From: Isoetes taiwanensis
Taxonomy: Eukaryota; Streptophyta; Lycopodiopsida; Isoetales; Isoetaceae
Assembly (NCBI GenBank): GCA_021234155.1
Contig: JAJEKV010000187.1
Span: forward strand, 372,001-436,000
Reading direction: 5' to 3'
DNA: 64,000 nucleotides
The position numbers and the translations under genes were made by a program. Shown one piece after another: positions 10,101 through 19,499 of the stretch. Numbering within the stretch: position 1 is the first letter of the stretch; the number at the start of each line of letters is the position of its first letter. The notes below the pieces were generated by a model. That model had not been told where the DNA came from, did not search any database, and saw only the letters and a program-made list of their open reading frames with translations.

Positions 10101-11614
10101 TTGGCCACGAATTCCGAGTTCCGTGATGTTTGGGGTAGTTTGAATAAGGAGGCTTGCACAGATAAAGAACGTGAAGCTTTCCGTTCGTATAAGAAAGAGG
10201 GCAACTTGTTATATTACAAGGATAAGTTGTGTGTACCTGAGACTTCAGGAGTGCGTAAGCTAATTCTCCATGACATGCACAACAGCCCTATAGCTGGACA
10301 TGCAGGTTTTATGAAGACCTACTTTAAGATCCGCTCCAGTTATTTCTGGCCTTCTATGAAAAAGGATATTGCTAGGTACATTAAGCAGTGTCAGGTGTGT
10401 CAGCAAACCAAGGCTGAGCAATTAAGAATTCCAGGAGAGTTGCAACCTCTGGATGTGCCCAACGCTAAGTGGGAAGTGATAACCATGGATTTCATTGTGG
10501 GCCTTCCACGTACTCTCCGTGGATATGATGCATTGATGGTAGTGGTCGACAAATTGTCGAAAATGGCTCATTTCTTGCCATGTCATACCACGGATACAGC
10601 CTTCGATACTGCTCTGCTATTTGCAAAAGAGATCTTCAGATTGCACGGAATGCCTCGAGTTATTGTATCCGACAGGGATCCCAAATTCGTAAGTGTATTC
10701 TGGAAAGATTTCTTTGCCACCATCCAGACAAAGCTTGCTATGAGTACGGCCTATCATCCTCAGACGGATGGTCAGACAGAATGTACCAATTGTATTATAG
10801 AGGATATGCTACGAAGTTATGTGTGGAGTAAGCAATCACAATGGGCTGACTATATTTATCTAGTCGAGTTTGCCTATAACAGTATGAAACAGGAATTTTC
10901 CAGAATGTCTCCCTTCATGATAAATTATGGTTATCAATGCCTTACTCCAGACACATGGCATAACCCAGTTTCTAAGGTGGAGGTTTCTCAACAACTTCTC
11001 TTACAAATGCAAGCTTTGGTTGATGAAGTTCGGGGTTACTTATTAGCTGCACGCAGCCGTCAGAAGAGTGTAGCAGACAAGCACAAAACCCCACGAATCT
11101 TCCAGTGGGCGACTCAGTTTGGCTTAAGATTAAGGTAAAGCAGGCCAAACTTAAAATTGGTAACTGCAAAAAGCTGGCACCCAGATGGGCTGGGCCATTC
11201 AAAATCATTGAACGTGTTGGAGAACAGGCATATCGCTTGGAATTGCCACCCCGCTTGAAGATCCACAAGGTCTTTCACGTGAGTCTTCTGAAACAACACA
11301 CCCCTGATCCAGAGGAGGTTTTGGATATCCCAACCCTCCTAGAAATGACAGAGGAGCAGCTGGAGGTAGTGCCTGAAGCTCTTCTTGATCGAGCTTATAA
11401 ACAAACCAGAAGGACTCAAATGTTGCAATATTTGGTTAAGTGGAAACACTTACCAGTTGAGGATGCTACCTGGGTGATGGAGATAGACCTTGAGAAGCAC
11501 TATCCGGACTTCATGCGGGAATCTCAGGGCCGCACCATCAACGATGCTATCAACCCCGCAGCCGGCGGTAAGCTTGAAAGCTTGATTGCCAAGGGTAACG
11601 CTCTAGAGGGGTAG
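10101..11614 (+). pseudogene. Integrase with C-terminal chromodomain, copy A
   Basis: The frame 10101-11138 holds the H2C2 zinc-binding part (HDMHNSPIAGHAGF, then CQVCQQTK). The catalytic core follows with Asp in MDFIVGLP, Asp in VIVSDRDPKF and Glu in TDGQTECTN. A shift near 11100 leads to the frame 11105-11614. That frame holds the GPY/F-like segment (APRWAGPFKIIERVG), HVSLLKQHTP and a chromodomain, LQYLVKWKHLPVEDATW, followed by acidic DLEKHYP. Chromodomains in this position define chromoviruses and target integration through histone-tail marks. A single frameshift near 11100 separates the catalytic core from the C-terminal part. Confidence 0.9.
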
Positions 11615-11635
11615 ATGCATCGTAAGTAACAATAG

Positions 11636-11800
11636 TTACCGATGATGAGATCACCTTGGTGTTCTCTAGGATGTGGTGTACTGTCGATGTTGACATGACC
11701 ACGAATTGCTTGCAGAGCATGTAGTTGATAGGCTGCGCGTTCATCTCGGCTATAATGGGAATTTGACCATTCCTTATGCCGCAATGAATTGCAAACTATA
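11636..11800 (+). other. Conserved non-coding block after pol (copy A)
   Basis: GTTACCGATGATG-GA-CAC, CTCTAGG-G-TGGTGTA-TGTC and CATGACC recur in the same order at 26080-26150 after copy-B pol. A second similar patch (CGGC-ATAATGG) lies at 11745 here and 26380 in copy B. No long frame spans it. Its retention beside diverged surroundings suggests a 3' untranslated signal of the element. Confidence 0.55.
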
Positions 11801-11820
11801 GACATGATAGGTTCCCTTGT

Positions 11821-12639
11821 AGATAGGGTTTTCTTTTAGTTATTATAGGGGGTAGTCCCTTCAACCACAATCTAATTATATTATTCATATATACTGATAT
11901 ATTGACATGTGCAGACCAGTAAGCAGTTTGTGACCTGCCCATGCATAGAGGGTTGCTGATGGCCCGACTTTTTCAGATCCGTTTTGTCTACATATGTTAA
12001 TTTTCGTTGTTTATGATGTTTTGAAATGGGACTTTAGTCCTTAAACTTTCTTTGATGATAAGTCTGTAACATGCAGACGAACACCGGTTGGATTGGAATA
12101 GTAGTAAAGCCCTTTCCAGACCAGATAAAACCAGATAAAACCAATGACCTACTGCTAAGAAAATGTAGGCATCTAAAAACTTACCAGTCGGCAGATAACT
12201 TGAAGCCAGAAGATCCAATTACAGCTTGAAAGTCATGATATGCCTTTGTAAACTTCTTCAACAATCGCTGAATTACTTGTAATTATTTTGAGAGTCATTT
12301 TGGGTCAATTCATTTTGGGTTGCAGACTCCAAAATGATTTGTGGGTTTGTGACCGGGTGGATTACCACCTGCTGCTTTCACCTGTTTTCATTTTTTCACT
12401 GATAATGTTCTGAGAGTCAGCTTGATAGCAATTACAGCTTGAAAGTCATGCAATGCCTTTGTAAACTTCTTCAAAAGTTGTTTTGCAGCATTTTCATATA
12501 GTATTGAATTGAATATATATTATTTCCGCTTTGAGGTATTAGCAACAGGGAGCTTCTGACTGCATTTTATGAATTCCGAATAGTTGTAGGACTTGTAGGA
12601 AATTTTCCGAACAAGGTTTGAAAGTTTCCCCAACGCTGG
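11821..12639. other. Unassigned AT-rich spacer with a 46-bp direct repeat
   Basis: No gene or LTR was recognised. A segment starting CAATTACAGCTTGAAAGTCA and ending AAACTTCTTCAA occurs at 12216-12261 and again at 12429-12474, nearly identical. The spacer may contain the lost 3' end of copy A and pre-insertion host DNA. Confidence 0.5.
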
Positions 12640-14070
12640 TGGAAATCCGCCGAGTCTATTTTTTGCTGTATGCCTGTGGGATATTCATCCTGGTTTTTCT
12701 TCAAGAACCCTAAGAAAATTGATGGCAAGATCTAGAAATCTAGCCTAACTAATAGGCAAATCATGACCAAACCGGCCCGATTTAACCCTTTTCATGCCAA
12801 GAACTTCGCCAAGAACAATAAAAACTCCATTTGTTACTGTCAGAGATAGAAATCGAGCCACGTAAGGGGTTTCATTCGAAAAGGGGACATCAACTTCTAA
12901 GGCAATCATGGCTACAGCACCTCAACTGACTATTCTACAGGTCAAGAAAAATTTTAGCAGGCATAAAAGGCCAAATCCAATCTATTTCACCAAGAACCGA
13001 CCAGAAATTGTCGGGTTTAAGAGAATGATCGGGCTTCAGGGATTCTTCGAGCACCACAGTGCCTTGAGTGATCAAATCCAGCATCCTACTGATTGGAATG
13101 ACCTCTGTTTGAACTGCATTGCCTCCTTGTGTCAGATTTCTTGAAGATCTGATGCAATAAGGTCTTATATTATCCTTTGAAGTTATGTATTACCTTTGAT
13201 TCATACATTTCGTGAATTTTCCTATGCCAAATTGCTGGGGAATTCATTCATTGTAAACCTTGGAAGCTCCTTTAAATGAAAATTTGAAGTTGTGTGCATT
13301 GTATTGATCCAAAGTTCGAGTATTGGAAGCACCATCTATGCCATAGCAGTGCCCGAGTCTCAACAACAAAAGTGTCTGTGGTTTGTATAACTTATCTGGG
13401 TTTAAATATTAATCTAGAGTGCACATTTCATTACTGCATTGTTTAGTTACTGGAAATTCATTCTAAAATAAAAAAAATTAGCCAAACAACATTTTGTGTC
13501 AAGTCTTGTTCACCTACAGCCTGCACCCATCTCTAGCAAGTTGTTTCCTATTCATAAAAGTCCAAAAAATCATGTTGAGCCTTATCTCAAAGCTTGTTTT
13601 CTAGCTCTGTCTCAGACTGTCACAAAAAAACTGCATTTTTGCACACAGTAGCAATTTTTTGTTGTTTTAAGTTGATGCACATGTCCTACATGTTAGACAG
13701 AGGGTGTCAAAGAAAGAAATTCTGAAAGAATCCTCACACTCTCTCATCTGCAAATTCGAGCTCTCTGCCAGTTCTATTGACCAAAAATTGACCCAGTCAG
13801 AAGGCGTATTTTCACCTAGTTCTGGTCAACCTTTTGCCTTTGACTTTTGCAAGAATCTTCCAGAGTCTTCTGAGGATCTATTGCAAGTGTTTCCATCAAA
13901 AAAGAATCTTCCTATCTCATTTGGCAATCAAAGTTTGGTGGACAGTTGTTTCTTGTTTAGGGTAAATTTGAGTTGATTTGTGCAGGGATCTAGCTACAGA
14001 TTGGTTGCCTTAAGCAACCTGGAGGTTCTCAACTACTGAGGTTGAAGGTTTGCCAGGAATACCTTCAACA
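12640..14070 (+). repeat. Element C 5' LTR
   Basis: It starts TGGAAATCCGCCGAG and ends ACCTTCAACA, so TG...CA. It matches 35294-36688 along its length with small indels, about 93% by eye. It is followed directly by the primer-binding site. A 78-codon frame (12908-13144) within it also exists in the other LTR. Confidence 0.85.
12908..13144 (+). other. Small ORF inside element C 5' LTR
   Basis: A frame starting MATAPQLTILQVKKNF and containing GFKRMIGLQGFFEHHSALSD is present here and, with a few changes and a shifted end, at 35558-35791. Its presence in both LTRs follows from LTR duplication, so it is not independent evidence of selection. No family was recognised. Confidence 0.25.
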
Positions 14071-14073
14071 TCT

Positions 14074-14091
14074 TGGAGGTCCTACCGAGAT
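14074..14091 (+). promoter_or_regulatory. Primer-binding site of element C (tRNA-Gln-like)
   Basis: TGGAGGTCCTACCGAGAT begins three bases after the LTR. It is complementary to a tRNA 3' end of the form ...GGTAGGACCTCCA, which fits plant tRNA-Gln from memory with about one mismatch. Start with TGG and position fit a minus-strand primer site. Confidence 0.6.
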
Positions 14092-14190
14092 CTTACCTGG
14101 ATCTTGGAACTCATGGCTCCTAGAAGAATTGCTTGATGCTCTTGAACATCTTGAGCCACCGAAAAACCCCTCGTCATCTTCAATAATCGC

Positions 14191-15248
14191 ATGTTACCCT
14201 ACCAAATGGTTTTTGAGCTCAATGTTGCTACTTCTATTCCTACTTTTGAGCCAAGCATCAATGCCAATAACTTTCTAAAAACCTTTGAAGAATACTACCA
14301 AGAGTATGGCTACAAGAAGGGAAGTAAGTTTGCTGAATTCAAGAAATGCTTTAAGAATGAAGAGGTTAGAGCTTGGTTAGAATATGTGATTAGTGATGGT
14401 GCTAACACCTGGGAAGAGATTGTCAAGAAGTTCTTGACCAGGTTTAGTAGACATCTTGAGCCTCAAGATTTGGTCTTTGAGCTGCAGAACTTTCATATTA
14501 AAAATGGTGAAACAATTCACCAATATGTTGAAAGGTTTAATTGCTATCTCACCAAGTGCCAAGTCCACAAGGTGCCTAATCACACTTTACATTTGGTTGC
14601 CTCTTTTATCAGGGGATTAAGCAGCAGACCTCGAGTTTACAGGAAAATGCTGAAGCTGGAGAAGCAAGAAGGTTTTGACACCATACAAAAGGCTTTTACA
14701 AGATCAATTGAAGCCTCTGAAATGCTAGCCTACCTCCCAGATGACTTGCAAGCTTCCAATGATCCTTTTTTCCCTGATTATGACCAAGAATACATAGGCT
14801 CTGCTCCTGTACCTGTCTATGCTATCCAAAAAGAAAAAAAAGGCCTAAGACTGATGATGCAAACTGTTCTGAGTCAGATATGAGATCAGACCTCAACAAA
14901 GTCACTGAGGCCTTGGCTGAGGTCACCAAACAACTTATGGAAATGAAGGCCAGCCAGCCAAAGAGGAGAGTTTATCCAGCATGTGCTCACTTCACCAGAA
15001 ACACCCATTCTTCAGACTACTGCTGGTATAGGACGTGTCTAAAATGTGGTAAGAAGGGGCACTATGGTAAAGAGTGTCCCCTTTGTGCTTTCTGCAAAGC
15101 TATTGGACACTACGAAGATAAATGTAGTGTCAAAGAATATTTTGCTAGGCAAGAAAAAGCTAAGGCCAGTGAGCCAAGTGCTTCTGTTAAGTTTTTGCAG
15201 GAAGAAAAATATTTTTCAAGACCTGAGTCTTCTTCCTCCATCAGATAC
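14191..15248 (+). CDS. Gag of element C, interrupted by copy B
   Basis: The first frame (14191-14883) is a retrotransposon gag domain: FLKTFEEYYQEYGYKKGSKF, later AWLEYVISDGANTWEEIVKKF and YVERFNCYLTKCQV. A shift near a run of A residues around 14830 moves reading to a frame ending at the insertion. That frame has two CCHC zinc knuckles, CLKCGKKGHYGKEC and CAFCKAIGHYEDKC, which would bind RNA for packaging. The open frame downstream of 15248 is LTR sequence of copy B and not gag. The start is uncertain: 14191 is the first ATG of the frame and leaves only 120 bases of leader after the LTR. Confidence 0.8.
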
Positions 15249-16811
15249 TGTGACGTTCCAGCACAGTATACGGTCCCAGGACGCACACTGTACTGCCCCG
15301 TCACGCGTACACGCCACCCCGACTGATGTGTAGCCAAGTGGGTAGCCCCTAGGGGGCAACTTACTAGGTATGTGCATTTATTATTAATGTGCACATTTAC
15401 CAATGTGCACATTAATGTGGGCACACCTTTCCATGTGGGCACATTTTGCCACCTAACTATTAAAGGCAAGTGGGCCCATTCCCAATTATCCCACATGCTT
15501 AAAGGGATAATTGGAAACCCTAGCCCTAAACCCTTGTCTATTTAGGTTAGGAAAACCCTAACTTGCCATTTTCGTCCATAAGGTTTTAGAGCTCTGTTTT
15601 GGCTGCCCCATGAGCCAAAACCGCCTCCCAGAAGCTGTGCAAGCGAATTGCACCATTAGTTCTCCTTGATTCGGGCAATTCAGCAGGATGGTGGAACTCA
15701 GGTCAGGAGGAGCCACTCAAGGATCAGGTATGTAGTCAAATTAATAGTCTAAACCTTCTTCCAGTTCTTATATCAGTAGGTTTAGCCTATTACCTCGCCC
15801 TTAGCAACTATCTAGACCTCTAGATACCAGACTCTAACTAAAGAACCTAATTCTATGACATAGATTAGATCTAGTTCTTTAGCTCTCTGTGTTGTATATG
15901 GATGATGTATATCTGTGAGCTCCTTGTATTGGGAAGGGGGGTAGAGACCTCAAGTTTGGTAGTAGATGCTCCTATAGATTAGCCTCTCTAGCACACTGTA
16001 GATTCGGCCTGTGTACAAGAACCACACCTGGTTGTGGGTGAAGGGGCCAGACTGGCTAAGAAGGGGGTTCATGTCCTGACTCTTGAACGATCCCTCTGGT
16101 GTGTAAGGCCTACCAGGGATCATTGTGACTAGGTCTAATGGCTTACCACTGAGTGCGGGTGAGGCATGGACTCGACACCCGTGAAGTGGTGTACACTTTC
16201 CAGTGGGTTCAGTCGAAGACGGGCAGTGGCCCTCTAGTCACCTTGAGTCAGCATGTAGATCTCTGGAGGGAGTGATCCCTTCCTGCCCCATCGGAACTGG
16301 GAGGATGAGACCCAGGAATAGCCCCTTTGGCTATGCATCCGGCGGGCTACAGTCAGGTCCCGACACTTTTCAGCCTACTCTGCAAAGTGTGCACAGGAGG
16401 GGCGGATGGAGTGGACAACCCTATGCCATGTTCTTAGGCCTGCCAAATCCATTGCCATGAATTCTGTCTGCAATAAACTCTGGGGGCCCAAGCTGTCAGT
16501 CATCCCTTCGAGTCTGAGCCTTGGGTAGGACCCCTATGTATGATGCTGATCATTGTCTATGCAGATGTTGATGCACCACCCTTTGAGGTGGATATATGAT
16601 TATGTTGTATACTGACATGTATGTTTACGCTTCCGCAGCTAGGTAGGCCCTGAGGGAGACGGGGTAAAATGACCCCTTCACTCTTCCCACTGGAGACCCA
16701 GTACGGTCACAGTGATATGTGGAGGGCCCTGTATCAGCATGGAGCTGGTATGGGGGAAGAACTCCTGTTTGTATACGATGCGAGCACCGTATACGAGTGG
16801 GGGACGTCACA
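15249..16811 (+). repeat. Copy B 5' LTR
   Basis: It begins TGTGACGT and ends ACGTCACA, a perfect 8-bp terminal inverted repeat. It equals 28138-29700 in length (1563 bp) and is nearly identical to it except for the first 80 bases. The region 15378-15445 has repeated TGTGCACATT palindromes. It is followed at once by the primer-binding site. Confidence 0.85.
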
Positions 16812-16971
16812 GTGGTATCATAGCAATGTTATTGGAGACCAAGAGCAAAGCACTGACCATGCTCCCAGTAGCACTAACTTGATAGGATCCTCAAACCTCG
16901 AAAATTGGGAAATTTTTTTCTCATTTTTGTAGTTTATGCTAAGCTAGCAACAGTTAAGTGAATTGGAACGT
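16812..16971 (+). promoter_or_regulatory. Primer-binding site and leader of copy B
   Basis: One base after the LTR is TGGTATCATAGC, one mismatch from TGGTATCAGAGC, the plant initiator-Met tRNA primer site. The 160-bp leader ends GGAACGT. The whole 160-bp block occurs again directly after the 3' LTR (29701-29860), there with the perfect primer site. Confidence 0.75.
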
Positions 16972-17015
16972 AATAAGACTAAAAAGAATGAACCAAAACC
17001 TTCTCAGGTAAGGTG

Positions 17016-17082
17016 GTCTCACAACTCGCGCCTGGTCAAAGAACTACACTTTAGTTTTTGAGCAGGGCGCTACCTGTGAGAC
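17016..17082. repeat. 67-bp inverted repeat, copy 1 (upstream of H3 gene)
   Basis: The unit runs GTCTCACAACTCGCGCC ... GGCGCTACCTGTGAGAC, with a central AACT-A-ACTTTAGTTTTT. The arms are complementary, so it can form a hairpin or bind a symmetric factor. It is one of four units, all exactly 67 bp long. Confidence 0.85.
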
Positions 17083-17197
17083 ATCGAGCCAAGAACACAC
17101 TAAACTTGATGAATTTGACAAAAGTAATATGGTAAGGCTAGTTCCAAGGTAAGAATTAGTTAGAATAGCATGTTTAAATTACTTAAAAATGTGTAAG

Positions 17198-17264
17198 ATC
17201 TCATAGCTAGCGCCTGGACTAAAAACTAAACTTTAGTTTTTGAACAGGGCGCTACCTGTGAGAC
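17198..17264. repeat. 67-bp inverted repeat, copy 2 (upstream of H3 gene)
   Basis: It starts ATCTCATAGCTAGCGCC and ends GGCGCTACCTGTGAGAC, with centre AAAAACTAAACTTTAGTTTTT. It lies 182 bp from copy 1 and 102 bp before the TATA box of ORF1. Confidence 0.85.
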
Positions 17265-17365
17265 CAATAAGTAGGAAAAGTCTGAAATAAGTGTAAGTTT
17301 TAAGTAAATATGTGCCTTGGCATGTTAAATAGAGCTATTTGAATTTCGACCTAAAAATTGCCAAG

Positions 17366-17474
17366 CTATAAATAGAAGTAGACCCCCTCATTTGGACGTT
17401 CCCACCTTAGAAATCTGCTCCAGCTCCCTTAGGCGATCTTTGGGCGGTGATATCCGATCGACGAACCGTCAAGC
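17366..17474 (+). promoter_or_regulatory. TATA box and 5' leader of ORF1 (copy B)
   Basis: CTATAAATAGA at 17366 is a strong plant TATA box. The leader contains CTCCAGCTCCCTTAGGCGAT and leads to ATGGCA at 17475. The same order, CTATAAATAGA, then TGCTCCTGCCCCCTTAGCCGAT, then ATGGCA, occurs before ORF2 at 19378-19500. The two promoters are therefore duplicates of one module. Confidence 0.7.
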
Positions 17475-18772
17475 ATGGCACGAACCAAGCAGACTGCCAG
17501 GAAGCCTCGTCCAGGCGAAACCACGAGCGCCACAGACGCCAACCTTATTCGGCAGATGCTTCGTGAGAGGCTAGCAAGGGGGGGCCGTTCGCCTTCGAGC
17601 GAGGACGACATCCCAGGAGATCAAGATACATCTGATCTGATTGATGTTTTCAATCAGCAGGTGGATCAAGATGAGGCCGCATCACCGACTTCCATGGACG
17701 AGGAGACAAGGGAAGTTTACGAGGAGATAGAGCGGGAGATTCAAGAGCAGGAGGGGAAAGAGAACCTCTCTGATGCAGCAACAGAGATCCTCGAGGAAGA
17801 GGAGGAGGGAGTACAATGGGAAAGGAGAACAAAGGAGCGGCAAGAGCACAACGGGCCAAGGCTCGAGCCAAGCGAAGAAGAAGACCTCACAGCATGGATT
17901 GCGAAACATGAGAGGAAACAACGGCGCCGGGAAAGCAAGAAGAGGAAGAGGGAAGAGGAGGCGAAAGCGACAGAGGAGAAGAAGAAGGCAAAGGGAAAAT
18001 TCGTGGTGGGCGAAAGGAAGCTCAAGCAGGGGAAGGGCCCGAACTCCAAGATCGTCATCACTGAACGGCCACCTGATCAACCACCGAACTCCTCCGACGA
18101 CTCCTCCGACGAAGACTTCAACCCCAACACCGGAGGTGGAAGCTCTTCTAAACCCCCAGCGACGAAAGGGGTAGTAACGGAGGCATAAACGCCTCGAAAG
18201 GGAGCAGCCGGGCCAGTACGTAAGCCCCTCCTTATCCGGCGGGACAGAAGAAGCAACCACGGCCCGCCCGAGTCGTATGTCACGTAATCGTCAAAATCTA
18301 TGAGCTAAGATGAGAGAGAGCACGAGGCTTACATGAAGGAGTGGAGGCTTACAACTCCTACTACCGAGAGAATAGGATCGTAACCATCGAAGGGGGACAC
18401 CCAACAAAGCAAAGAGACCCTAAGACCGGGCCGCCACCAAAGCCCAAGGTCCCAAAAAGCCAAAGAAAGAAGAAGCTTACCAGGAAGGAGGCCGAGCAGA
18501 AGGCACTACGGGAGATTCGGCACTTCCAGCGCAGTTATGGCCTCCTAATCCCCTGTGCCCCCTTTGCCCATCTAGTCAGAGAAGTGATGCAGGACTTCAA
18601 GACTGACATGAGGGTCACGGATGAAATGCTACTGGCATTACAGGAAGCGGCGGAGCAGAAAATAGTACAACATTTTGAAGACTCGACGGCTTGCACTGTT
18701 CATGCGAAGCGAGTGACACTGATGAGGCAAGATATGCAACTTGCTACTCGCATCAAGGGAGAGCGACCTTGA
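17475..18772 (+). pseudogene. ORF1: histone H3 fusion with native H3 tail start (copy B)
   Basis: The protein starts MARTKQTARKPRPGE: after Met, residues 1-9 equal the H3 tail, including Lys4 and Lys9, while Ser10 is replaced by Pro. A 237-codon frame follows, with an acidic region, a strongly basic stretch (KQRRRESKKRKREEE) that may be a nuclear localisation signal, and a Ser/Asp-rich end, stopping at 18188. After about 150 bases with shifts, a frame open to 18772 holds a basic linker and a divergent H3 fold: [47 protein letters not shown] and RIKGERP. Identity to the copy-A fold is about 57% by eye. Both folds share a final Pro (GERP) and Phe for the H3 Tyr in RRYQ. ATG 17475 is 99 bases after the TATA box. 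Confidence 0.85.
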
Positions 18773-18920
18773 ACATTTTGCAAATAGTTAAAAAAAATTT
18801 TTGTAATATAATCAATTTTGAATACTTTATGTGTGTCTGAACTTGTTTAATTAGGACAAATTAGCAGGATCTAGTACTTGTTTTAGTGAAATAGGACATT
18901 TGCAGACCGAAAGGTGAGAT
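18773..18920 (+). terminator. Probable transcript end of ORF1 (copy B)
   Basis: After the stop codon the sequence is A/T-rich (AAAAAAAATTTTTGTAATATAATC) as expected for a 3' untranslated region. No canonical AATAAA was seen. It lies between the H3 gene and the next hairpin pair. Confidence 0.3.
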
Positions 18921-18987
18921 GTCTCACAGGTCGCGCCTGGTCAAGAAACTAAACTTTAGTTTTTGGACGAGGCGCTAGCTGTGAGAC
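18921..18987. repeat. 67-bp inverted repeat, copy 3 (upstream of ORF2)
   Basis: It runs GTCTCACAGGTCGCGCC ... GGCGCTAGCTGTGAGAC with centre AAACTAAACTTTAGTTTTT. It is the most symmetric of the four units. It lies downstream of the H3 gene and upstream of the ORF2 promoter. Confidence 0.85.
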
Positions 18988-19120
18988 CTTGTCCAAACTT
19001 GCCCAAAACAGCTCCAAATTGACCAAATAAGGGGTCAATTCTACCTGATTTGATGAGTTCGTCATCCTTACACCCTTAAGTTACCTAAATTGGACACGTT
19101 TTGATCAAAATGGGACTGAT

Positions 19121-19187
19121 GTCTCACACGTCGCGCCTGGTCAAGAAACTAAAGTGTAGTTTTTGAGCGAGGCGCTAGCTATGAGAC
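19121..19187. repeat. 67-bp inverted repeat, copy 4 (upstream of ORF2)
   Basis: It runs GTCTCACACGTCGCGCC ... GGCGCTAGCTATGAGAC. It lies 200 bp from copy 3 and 191 bp before the ORF2 TATA box. Confidence 0.85.
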
Positions 19188-19377
19188 CTCCTACCATTTC
19201 TTCACCAGAACTTGTCCAAATGATCCTCAACCTGTTGTGTTAGCATCCTTAGGTAATCCAGTCATGCCCAAATCCTTAAATTAGTCTTCAAACTCCCATT
19301 TTGACCTCAGTATAGGCTAAAATTGCCCAACCCCAAGAATTTTCCAAGTCACCCAAAAATTAGGGTTTTCCCCTTTT

Positions 19378-19499
19378 CTATAAATAGACCCTTATTTTAC
19401 ACATAGCACCCTCCAAATTTGCTCCTGCCCCCTTAGCCGATTTTCCAACTCCCTGAGGCGCTCTTGCAACCGTTTGCTACTCTCTTCCTCACTAAACTC
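19378..19499 (+). promoter_or_regulatory. TATA box and leader of ORF2 (copy B)
   Basis: CTATAAATAGA at 19378, a leader with TGCTCCTGCCCCCTTAGCCGAT, then ATGGCA at 19500. This mirrors the ORF1 promoter in sequence, spacing and its pair of upstream hairpins. Confidence 0.7.

Larger units (their letters stand above)
2796..11820 (+). mobile_element. H3-bearing chromovirus, copy A (no LTRs visible)
   Basis: Forward-strand modules run: histone-H3 fusion ORF1 (3013-4279), ORF2 (4471-5482), an ORF3 remnant (about 6120-6580), gag, aspartic protease, RT, RNase H, integrase, chromodomain (end 11614), then a non-coding block shared with copy B (11636-11800). This is the same order as copy B. No LTR pair was found: the left side abuts a LINE tail and the right side runs into unassigned DNA before element C. 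Heavy frameshifting makes it older than copy B. The boundaries given are the limits of recognisable element sequence, not mapped termini. Confidence 0.75.

Noticed and set aside
12908-13144. LTR-embedded 78-codon frame as a selected gene
   Set aside because: Both LTR copies descend from one template, so agreement is not evidence of selection; the end is frameshifted between them.
17650-18283. Minus-strand frames opposite copy-B ORF1
   Set aside because: Antisense of Glu/Lys codons gives long Leu/Ser/Phe frames; no independent support.
17475-18772. H3-like ORF1 as a centromeric histone (CenH3) gene
   Set aside because: Loop 1 has the same length as canonical H3, the tail start is canonical H3, and copy A is close to ordinary H3. 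The context is a retrotransposon.
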